Below, one piece after another: positions 1 through 5,096 of a stretch of DNA of 6,075 bases. The notes under the pieces were generated by a model. The model saw only the letters and a program-made list of their open reading frames with translations. It was not told where the DNA came from and ran no database searches. The stretch covers positions 1 through 6,075 of the forward strand of contig CALMAR010000338.1 of the NCBI GenBank assembly GCA_937859855.1, in the 5' to 3' direction. A program made the position numbers and the translations under genes. The first letter of the stretch is position 1; each line of letters starts with the position of its first letter. This DNA comes from an uncultured Kineosporia sp. (GTDB lineage Bacteria; Actinomycetota; Actinomycetes; Actinomycetales; Kineosporiaceae).

Positions 1-746
1 CTCCTCAGGTCGGGATCGCCGGGGTGCTCGGAATCGCCACCATCGCCGCCCCGATGAGCGGGGCGATGGCCAGTCCCGCGCCCAAGGCGGTGCCCAACAC
101 CATCCAGGCCGCTCCGGCACTGGTGTCCGCCGCCTTCCCGGCGCTGCCCGGGGCCGGCGGCACTGTGGTGGTGTCCAGCGTGATGCCGAACTCCGGTATC
201 GCCACCGTTTCGACTCCGGCGCTGATCGCGGCACCGCGCACGATGCTGGTCACCCGCGCGTCCCGGGCCGGCGAGCGCTCGGTGCTGCCCGGCTGCGACG
301 GGGTACCCAAGGCCACCGATGCCGGCAACGGCCAGCTTCCGGTTACCAGCCTGTGCACGCTGTGGGATCCCAAGCACCGGCTGCGGGCGGACGCGGCGGT
401 CGCGCTGGCCAAGATGAACGTGGCCTACAAGCAGACCTTCGGCGCGAACATCTGCCTGACCGACTCCTACCGGACGCTGTCCGAGCAGTACCGGCTGAAG
501 GCCATCAAGCCCGGACTGGCCGCCATCCCCGGCACCAGCGAGCACGGCTGGGCGCTGGCCGTGGACCTGTGCGGCGGGGTGCAGAAAGGCGCGGGCTCCC
601 AGTTCCAGTGGCTGCGGGAGAACGCTCCGGCTTACGGCTGGGACAATCCGGACTGGGCTCGCATCGGCGGTCCGGGTCCCTATGAGCCGTGGCACTGGGA
701 ATTCGTGGCCGGCGAGACGGCGGGTCAGTCCCAGCCTGGCAGCTGA
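1..746 (+). CDS. Secreted D-alanyl-D-alanine carboxypeptidase, VanY/M15 family (5' partial)
   Basis: This is a zinc peptidase expected to trim the terminal D-Ala from peptidoglycan stem peptides outside the membrane. The frame is open to the left edge (first whole codon at 3), so the true start is probably upstream. Residues below count from a GTG at 24. The visible N-terminus is a hydrophobic stretch ending in AMA-SP, which looks like the core and cleavage site of a signal peptide whose basic start lies outside the window. An Ala/Pro/Val-rich linker follows to about residue 85. The catalytic domain spans about 105-232. It contains the substrate-binding SYR...Q motif (S148, R150, Q155), SEHGWALAVD with zinc ligands H174 and D181, and EPWHWE with catalytic E221 and third ligand H224. 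These are the full set of M15B/VanY residues. Four cysteines (91, 111, 144, 183) could form two disulfides in the exported protein. The gene is convergent with the whiB gene. The family call is firm, but the exact substrate (D,D- or L,D-bond) is not shown by sequence. Confidence 0.88.
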   Translation, partial: PQVGIAGVLGIATIAAPMSGAMASPAPKAVPNTIQAAPALVSAAFPALPGAGGTVVVSSVMPNSGIATVSTPALIAAPRTMLVTRASRAGERSVLPGCDGVPKATDAGNGQLPVTSLCTLWDPKHRLRADAAVALAKMNVAYKQTFGANICLTDSYRTLSEQYRLKAIKPGLAAIPGTSEHGWALAVDLCGGVQKGAGSQFQWLRENAPAYGWDNPDWARIGGPGPYEPWHWEFVAGETAGQSQPGS

Positions 747-752
747 AGGACG

Positions 753-776
753 GCGCCGAGCTGTCGCGCCCGGCGC
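753..776. terminator. Weak inverted repeat between convergent genes
   Basis: GCGCCG at 753-758 can pair with CGGCGC at 771-776 across a 12-base loop. It lies in the 37-base gap between the peptidase stop and the whiB stop, where a shared terminator would be expected. There is no T-tract, and such short GC repeats are common by chance in DNA of this composition, so this is only a candidate. Confidence 0.2.
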
Positions 777-783
777 GGCGCGC

Positions 784-1089
784 TCAGATCGCCAGGCGCA
801 TCCGGGCCTGGCGGCGCTGCACCAGATAGACCGCCTCGCGGTCGTCCTCGGTCAGGCCACCCCAGACGCCGTACGGCTCCCGGACCGACAAGCCGTGCTG
901 GCGGCACTGCTCGATCACCGGACAGCCGGCGCAGACGGCGAGCGCAGAAGCATCGCGATTGCGCCGGGCCGGGCCGCGCTCACCCTCGGGATGGAAGAAG
1001 AGCTGAGGATCGGCCGTCCGGCAGGCGCCGTCGACCTGCCAATCCCAGACGTCGGCGATCGGCATCGGGAGCCGGGACAGTTCGGCCAT
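784..1089 (-). CDS. whiB3: WhiB-family iron-sulfur transcriptional regulator, WhiB3/WhiD-like
   Basis: The product is a 101-residue cytoplasmic regulator. WhiB proteins bind a 4Fe-4S cluster sensitive to O2 and NO and act with the principal sigma factor at promoters. The four cluster cysteines are C23, C53, C56 and C62, in the usual C...CxxCxxxxxC layout. The signature GVWGG turn is at 74-78, followed by the basic tail QRRQARMR used for DNA contact. The start MAELSRLPMPIADVWDWQ and the block FFHPEGERG closely match, from memory, the WhiB3 (mycobacteria) and WhiD (Streptomyces) group, which is linked to redox balance and to sporulation respectively. The ATG at 1089 is chosen over upstream starts because GGAGGA (1095-1100, minus strand) sits 5 bases before it and because this length matches WhiD. 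Reading further upstream, to 1230, would run through the promoter. The family is certain. The subgroup, and so the symbol, is a recollected similarity rather than a computed one. Confidence 0.93.
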   Translation of the reverse strand: MAELSRLPMPIADVWDWQVDGACRTADPQLFFHPEGERGPARRNRDASALAVCAGCPVIEQCRQHGLSVREPYGVWGGLTEDDREAVYLVQRRQARMRLAI

Positions 1090-1207
1090 CGTGTTCCTCC
1101 GCAGTGCGAGGCGCATATCAGCTGCGCCCTGGTCCAATGGTCCGGCCGCCTCATGATTGAGCTGCCAGCCGGCGGTCTGACTCGATTCAGGCCCGGCCGT
1201 CGGGTCG

Positions 1208-1237
1208 ACCATACAAAGCGCGCCAGGCATTGTTCAA
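1208..1237 (-). promoter_or_regulatory. Candidate principal-sigma promoter for whiB
   Basis: On the minus strand, TTGAAC (1232-1237) is followed after 18 bases by TATGGT (1208-1213). This is a good fit to an actinobacterial TTGNNN/TANNNT promoter. It predicts a transcript start near 1201 and a leader of about 112 bases before the whiB ATG. The -35 element is the complement of one of the GTTCA words described for this region. Confidence 0.5.
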
Positions 1238-1280
1238 GCTGATCGCGCCAGAACTTGTTCACGTTGTTCAGGAGTTCAGG
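1232..1280 (+). repeat. Cluster of GTTCA words, partly tandem
   Basis: GTTCA occurs at 1232-1236, 1257-1261, 1266-1270 and 1274-1278. The first three are preceded by TT-like bases, giving TTGTTCA at 1230, 1255 and 1264. The last three copies form near-tandem units with 9- and 8-base spacing. The cluster lies between the candidate whiB promoter and the candidate transporter promoter. It could be a set of direct-repeat binding sites for a response regulator. The spacing differs from the 11-base PhoP units of Streptomyces, so no regulator is assigned. Chance remains possible. Confidence 0.35.
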
Positions 1281-1315
1281 CGGCGGCCATCCAGCAGTCA
1301 GCCGGATGCCTTCGA

Positions 1316-1345
1316 TTGGCCGGGGGAAGACGTCGTGGTTAACGT
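1316..1345 (+). promoter_or_regulatory. Candidate promoter for the transporter operon
   Basis: TTGGCC (1316-1321) and TAACGT (1340-1345) are separated by 18 bases and fit a TTGNNN/TANNNT pattern. The expected transcript start is near 1352, just ahead of the ribosome binding site at 1354, which would give a leader of about 14 bases. The -35 element matches the TTGACA consensus at only four positions, so confidence is moderate to low. Confidence 0.35.
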
Positions 1346-1353
1346 CCAGCCCT

Positions 1354-1361
1354 GAGGTGAT
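1354..1361 (+). promoter_or_regulatory. Strong ribosome binding site that sets the transporter start
   Basis: GAGGTGAT is an eight-base match to the complement of the 16S rRNA 3' end. It lies 4 bases before the ATG at 1366. It overlaps another in-frame ATG at 1360 and a GTG at 1357, which are therefore too close to use it. It settles the start against a longer reading from a TTG at 1255. Confidence 0.75.
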
Positions 1362-1365
1362 GACC

Positions 1366-2829
1366 ATGAGTACGGTCCAAAGCTCGATCGCGGCCCGGCT
1401 GGACCGGCTGCCCTGGTCCAGATGGCACATCACGGTTCTGATCGGCCTTGGCACGGTCTGGATCCTGGACGGCCTCGAAGTCACCATCGTCGGCGCGCTG
1501 GGCGACCGGCTGACCGAGAAGGACAGCGGGCTGGTCCTTTCCGCCAGTGACATCGGACTCGCCGCGGCGATCTACGTGGCCGGTGCCTGCCTCGGCGCCC
1601 TGTTCTTCGGTGAGCTGACCGAGCGCTACGGGCGGCGCCGGCTCTTCATGATCACCCTCGGCCTTTACCTGGCTGCGACCGTGCTGACCGCCTTCTCCAC
1701 CACTGCCATCTTCTTCTTCGTCTGCCGGTTCTTCACCGGAGCCGGGATCGGCGGTGAGTATTCGGCGATCAACTCCGCTATCGACGAGCTGATGCCCAAG
1801 CATCTGCGCGGCCGGATCGATCTGATCATCAACGGCTCGTACTGGCTGGGTGCGGCGGCCGGAGCGGCGCTCACCCTGGTGCTGCTCGACGTCCACATCC
1901 TGCCGGCCGACGTGGGCTGGCGGCTGTGCTTCGGGCTTGGGGCCGTCCTGGGCCTGGTGATCCTGCTGGTTCGCCGAAACGTCCCGGAGAGCCCGCGCTG
2001 GCTGACCATCCATGGCCGCCAGGACGAGGCCGAGACGATCGTGTCGGACGTCGAGCACACGGTCGAGCAGGAGGACCACCTCCAGCTCGACCGTGTGCCC
2101 GACGACCAGGCGCTGGAGATCCACGAGCGCGGACCGGTCGGGATCAGCGAGGTGGTCAGCACCCTGTTCGGAGCGTTCCGGCGCCGGGCCGTGCTCGGGC
2201 TGAGCCTGTTCGTCGGCCAGGCCTTCCTCTACAACGCCGTGTTCTTCACCCAGGGCCTGGTGCTGACCACGTTCTTCAAGGTCGGTTCCGGCAAGGCCGG
2301 CCTGTACATCATTCCGCTGGCCCTGGGCAACTTCCTGGGCCCGCTGCTGCTCGGCCACCTCTTCGACACCATCGGGCGCCGCACGATGATCACCATCAGC
2401 TACGCCGGCAGCGGGATGCTGCTGATCGGCACCGGGGTGCTGTTCCAGAACGGGGCCTTCAACGCCTGGACCCTGACCATCGCCTGGTGCCTGGTGTTCT
2501 TCCTGGCCTCGGCCGGAGCCAGCTCGGCCTATCTCACGGTCAGCGAGATCTTTCCGATGGAGACTCGCGCGATGGCGATCGCCGTGTTCTACGCGATCGG
2601 CACCGGGCTGGGCGGAATCATCGGCCCGCTGCTGTTCGGCAAGCTGATCGACACCAAGCACGAGGGCCCGGTCGCCTTCGGCTACTACCTGGGGGCAGCG
2701 CTGATGATCGCCGCCGGAGTGGTCGAGTGGGCGATCGGGGTGGACGCCGAGCAGCGCGGGCTGGAGGAGGTGGCCACTCCGTTGTCCGCGACCGCCACCG
2801 GTTCGCCGGGTTCGGCCGCTCAGGCGTGA
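1366..2829 (+). CDS. Major facilitator superfamily transporter (sugar/organic-acid porter type)
   Basis: A 487-residue inner-membrane secondary transporter of normal MFS length with about twelve hydrophobic segments. TM1 carries an acidic motif, WILDGLEVTIVG (D35, E38), comparable to the DGxD motif of aromatic-acid:H+ symporters. The loop between TM2 and TM3 has the MFS signature around G82-R92 (ELTERYGRRR), and the second half repeats it as HLFDTIGRR (331-339). After TM6 comes PESPRWL (207-213), then a charged cytoplasmic loop of about 50 residues rich in Glu, Asp and His before TM7. SEIFPMETRAMA (393 onward) is the TM10-TM11 loop signature shared by sugar and organic-acid porters. These features place it among proton-coupled metabolite porters, but the substrate and direction cannot be read from sequence. 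Its TGA overlaps the GTG of the next gene, so the two are probably translationally coupled. The family call is firm. Confidence 0.9.
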   Translation: MSTVQSSIAARLDRLPWSRWHITVLIGLGTVWILDGLEVTIVGALGDRLTEKDSGLVLSASDIGLAAAIYVAGACLGALFFGELTERYGRRRLFMITLGLYLAATVLTAFSTTAIFFFVCRFFTGAGIGGEYSAINSAIDELMPKHLRGRIDLIINGSYWLGAAAGAALTLVLLDVHILPADVGWRLCFGLGAVLGLVILLVRRNVPESPRWLTIHGRQDEAETIVSDVEHTVEQEDHLQLDRVPDDQALEIHERGPVGISEVVSTLFGAFRRRAVLGLSLFVGQAFLYNAVFFTQGLVLTTFFKVGSGKAGLYIIPLALGNFLGPLLLGHLFDTIGRRTMITISYAGSGMLLIGTGVLFQNGAFNAWTLTIAWCLVFFLASAGASSAYLTVSEIFPMETRAMAIAVFYAIGTGLGGIIGPLLFGKLIDTKHEGPVAFGYYLGAALMIAAGVVEWAIGVDAEQRGLEEVATPLSATATGSPGSAAQA

Positions 2830-3713
2830 GGCTGGAGCTCATCGGCGCGGCGGACTGGCAGGCGCTGCAGCGCGCCGAGCCGTACCTGGCCTGGGGGGTG
2901 CAGCCGTCCTCGCCGTCATCGATCTGGCTGTCGCCGTCCGGAACGCTGGTGGCGATCGCGCGCCGGCGCCGCTCATCCTTTCCCTCGTCCCTGACGTTCA
3001 TCCGGCGGCATTCCGCTGGTTCTCAGCCGCTCGGCGCGGTGGCGTCAGAACTGGCGGCGATGGTGACCGAGGCAGCGCCTGAGCTGAGACCGGGCGGGCT
3101 GACGGTGCCCCGGCAGCTGGCCGTCCCGGTGTATCGGGAGCTGCGGTCGTGGCTGCAGCCAGCTGATCCCGGCGGCCCGATCGAGGGGATCGGGTGGGAC
3201 TGGATGTGGACCGATCGGCGGCCGTCGGCCGAGTTCGGCCAGCGGGCGGCCCAATCGGTGACCCGCGCCGGGCTGGCCGGTGATTGGCTGGACGCCGGGG
3301 ATGCCGGAACGCGATCCGAGGTCCAGGCCCTGCTGGATGCCACCAGCCCCCGGCACAGCGCCAAGCCAGGTGATGCGCGGGTCCGCCGCTGGTACGGCTT
3401 GCGCGGTCCCGGCGGGCAACTGGTGGCCTGTGCGGCCTGGTACGAGTCCGTACCCGGGATCCCGCTGCTGGCCTCGGTCGCGGTCCGCGCCGGTCACCGC
3501 GGCCGGGGGCTGGGCGGGGCGCTGATGGTGTCGATCAGCGAGGCCGCGTTCGAGGCCGGTTGCCCGGCCGTCACCGTGGATTTGTACGCCGACAACGACC
3601 AAGCCCGGCGGCTCTACCGGCGCCTCGGTTTCGTCCTGGAACAGGAGTTCGCCTCCTGGGCCCTGGCTGGCCTCGGGACCTCGCGATCACCGGGACAATC
3701 GAGTCATGACTGA
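2826..3713 (+). CDS. GNAT-family N-acetyltransferase with an extra N-terminal half
   Basis: A 295-residue cytoplasmic protein expected to transfer acetyl from acetyl-CoA to an amine of an unknown acceptor. The GNAT fold occupies about residues 185-280. LVACAAW forms an early beta strand. LASVAVRAGHRGRGLGG holds the acetyl-CoA pyrophosphate loop (R225-G226-x-G228-x-G230). LYADNDQARRLYRRLGF supplies N257, Y264 (usual general-acid position) and the terminal GF at 268-269. Residues 1-150 do not show a second clear CoA loop. They include a Trp-rich patch WDWMWT (124-129), which I recall seeing in other actinobacterial GNATs. The GTG at 2826 overlaps the transporter TGA (GTGA). No good ribosome binding site precedes it, which fits re-initiation by ribosomes leaving the transporter gene. 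The frame is also open upstream inside the transporter gene, but that is a composition artefact. The acceptor is unknown. Confidence 0.85.
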   Translation: MRLELIGAADWQALQRAEPYLAWGVQPSSPSSIWLSPSGTLVAIARRRRSSFPSSLTFIRRHSAGSQPLGAVASELAAMVTEAAPELRPGGLTVPRQLAVPVYRELRSWLQPADPGGPIEGIGWDWMWTDRRPSAEFGQRAAQSVTRAGLAGDWLDAGDAGTRSEVQALLDATSPRHSAKPGDARVRRWYGLRGPGGQLVACAAWYESVPGIPLLASVAVRAGHRGRGLGGALMVSISEAAFEAGCPAVTVDLYADNDQARRLYRRLGFVLEQEFASWALAGLGTSRSPGQSSHD

Positions 3714-4416
3714 TGTTGCCGAGCCGCCGTCGCGGCTGGTCCGCGAATGGGCCGCCTGCGGGATAGTGGCTGGGGTCAGCCGGTTCGTGCCGGTGCCGCT
3801 GCTGGACGACGCGGTGAAGGAACGGGCCACCCGGCTGGCCGTGGCCCGCACGCTGAAGCAGCACGACCGGCCCTACCCGGTCACGGATGTCGAGGTGCTC
3901 TACACCGGCGCGGACGGCTGGCTCGCCAACACCAGGAGATACCTGGCCACCATTCCGTCCCGGGTGGTGCTGTTCCCTGTCCGCAAGTACGTGGCCGTGT
4001 TCGGCTCGGTCAAGGGAGTCCCCTCGGACGTGATGGCGGTGCTGCTTCTGGGCCGGACCGTACATCGCAGCCTGGCCCGGGGCGGGCTGAGCGGCAACGA
4101 CCACGCGTCGCTGCGGCCGGAGGCGCTGCGATTGCGCCGGGCCTATGAGAAGGCGATCCATGGGATGGACCTGCGGCTGCTCACCGGCACGCTGGCCAGT
4201 GCCCTGTCGACGGGCCGGGAACTGGCGGGCATCGCGGCCGGGGCAGCTCAGGGGCTGATGGATCGGTTGCCCGGGCGGGGCGAGGGCGCAGATCTCGGCC
4301 CGGAGCTGACGACCGAGGCCAGGCAGGTCCAAGACGTGCTGAACACCCCGCAGATCCAGGCCCTGATGACCGAATTCGATCGCCGGGTCGACCACTATCT
4401 GGGCATCGGTTCCTGA
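3706..4416 (+). CDS. Conserved-looking protein of unknown function
   Basis: I do not recognise the family with confidence. The ATG at 3706 overlaps the end of the acetyltransferase gene by 8 bases, so this is the third gene of the transporter operon. It has coding-like third-position bias along its length. The 236-residue product has no signal peptide and no motif of a known enzyme that I can name. An amphipathic N-terminal part contains SRFVPVPLLDD (25-35) followed by a basic helix (KERATRLAVARTLKQH). A moderately hydrophobic middle (about 85-120) includes VVLFPVRKYVAVFGSV and DVMAVLLLGRTVHRSL. An Ala/Gly-rich helix (about 158-185) precedes a polar, charged tail. The hydrophobic parts are broken by charges, so peripheral membrane association is more likely than full spanning. 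No strong ribosome binding site precedes it, so coupling to the upstream gene is likely. The last 22 bases overlap the dedA gene on the other strand. Confidence 0.75.
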   Translation: MTDVAEPPSRLVREWAACGIVAGVSRFVPVPLLDDAVKERATRLAVARTLKQHDRPYPVTDVEVLYTGADGWLANTRRYLATIPSRVVLFPVRKYVAVFGSVKGVPSDVMAVLLLGRTVHRSLARGGLSGNDHASLRPEALRLRRAYEKAIHGMDLRLLTGTLASALSTGRELAGIAAGAAQGLMDRLPGRGEGADLGPELTTEARQVQDVLNTPQIQALMTEFDRRVDHYLGIGS

Positions 4417-5084
4417 CCGTCGTCCAAGACGCGGCTGGGCTGTTCAGCTGCCTGACCTTGGGCACCGGCTGTGTTCCCGGCTTGCTCGTGCCGGTACCGG
4501 CGGACCTGCCACACCACCACCGCGATCAGCACCACCGCGGCTGCGCCGATCGCGGCTCCGCGCCCGGCCAGCTGCTCCACCTCGTGATAGGAGTTGCCAG
4601 CCAGGTAGCCGATCAGCACGGCGCTGGCACCCCAGACCGCACCGCCGATCGTGTTGTAGGCCAGGAACTTGGGGTAGCGCATCCGGGAAACTCCGGCCAG
4701 CAACGGCATCACCGCGCGGAAGAACGCCACGAACCGGCCCAGGAACACCGCGCCGCCCCCGCGCCGGCTGAGGAAGGCCCGCGCCCGCTCCAGCTGAGGC
4801 CGCCGGCTCTCGAGCAGGTCGTGGTTCAGCACCCGGGGACCGAAGAACCGGCCCACCTCATACCCCACCGAGTCCCCGACGATCGCCGCTGCGATCACCA
4901 GCACCATCATCAGCGGCAGTGACGCATCGCCCCGGCTGGCCATCACCCCGCCGAGCACGGCGGCGGTCTCGCCCGGGAAGACGAATCCCACGAACAGCGC
5001 ATCCTCGACGAACACCAGGGCGGTCACCAGCGTGTAGGCCAGGGCGGCTGGTACCCCCAGCAACTGGTCCAGAACACCGCTCAT
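4395..5084 (-). CDS. DedA-family (SNARE-associated/VTT) membrane protein
   Basis: A 229-residue integral membrane protein. DedA proteins are needed for envelope integrity and membrane potential, and some act as lipid (undecaprenyl phosphate or phospholipid) flippases or transporters. The domain order matches the family: a TM region with acidic E27, FVFPGE (34-39), a second TM with GDSVGYEVGR (70-79), a cytoplasmic linker, and then GRFVAFFRAVMPLLAGVSRM (116-135). E27/E39 lie 12 residues apart and R117/R123 lie 6 apart. From memory these are the spacings of the essential acidic pair and arginine pair in E. coli YqjA. TM segments follow at about 143-163 and 174-193, then a polar tail of about 35 residues rich in Gln, Ala and Glu. 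The ATG at 5084 lies 10 bases after the NADH dehydrogenase stop, so an operon is likely. The ribosome binding site is weak. The lipid or ion handled is not shown by sequence. Confidence 0.9.
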   Translation of the reverse strand: MSGVLDQLLGVPAALAYTLVTALVFVEDALFVGFVFPGETAAVLGGVMASRGDASLPLMMVLVIAAAIVGDSVGYEVGRFFGPRVLNHDLLESRRPQLERARAFLSRRGGGAVFLGRFVAFFRAVMPLLAGVSRMRYPKFLAYNTIGGAVWGASAVLIGYLAGNSYHEVEQLAGRGAAIGAAAVVLIAVVVWQVRRYRHEQAGNTAGAQGQAAEQPSRVLDDGQEPMPR

Positions 5085-5090
5085 CTCGGC

Positions 5091-5096
5091 ATTATC
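5091..5096 (-). promoter_or_regulatory. Possible -10 element for a leaderless dedA transcript
   Basis: GATAAT on the minus strand ends 6 bases before the dedA ATG at 5084, where the usual ribosome binding site is missing. The position suits a leaderless transcript, which is common in actinobacteria. No recognisable -35 element lies 17-18 bases upstream, and read-through from the NADH dehydrogenase gene would explain expression equally well. Confidence 0.2.

Noticed and set aside
1090..1230. N-terminal extension of the WhiB protein to a start at 1230
   Set aside because: The ATG at 1089 has an ideal ribosome binding site and gives a WhiD-like start. The extension would cover the likely promoter.
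1251..1260. GAACTTGTTC as an SOS (LexA) operator
   Set aside because: The actinobacterial LexA core needs GAAC and GTTC separated by four bases. Here only two separate them, and no neighbouring gene is a DNA-repair gene.
1257..1280. PhoP box upstream of the transporter
   Set aside because: The GTTCA words resemble the start of PhoP units, but spacing is 9 and 8 bases rather than 11, so I did not assign the regulator.
1255..1365. Longer transporter reading starting from TTG at 1255
   Set aside because: The added 37 residues are not membrane-like and the stretch holds the candidate promoter. GAGGTGAT at 1354-1361 points to ATG 1366.
915..1553. A 212-codon minus-strand frame spanning whiB and the control region
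   Set aside because: It is out of frame with whiB, crosses both promoters and shows no domain. It is a shadow frame.
1339..2661. A 440-codon open frame on the minus strand across the transporter gene
   Set aside because: It is exactly antisense to a clear MFS gene. Its product is low-complexity, rich in Gln, Glu, Gly and Pro, with no domain, as expected from a GC-rich shadow frame.
1926..2825. Upstream extension of the acetyltransferase frame inside the transporter gene
   Set aside because: The extension translates to Arg/Pro/Gly-rich sequence without motifs and would overlap the transporter by 900 bases. The GTG at 2826, coupled to the transporter stop, is the better start.
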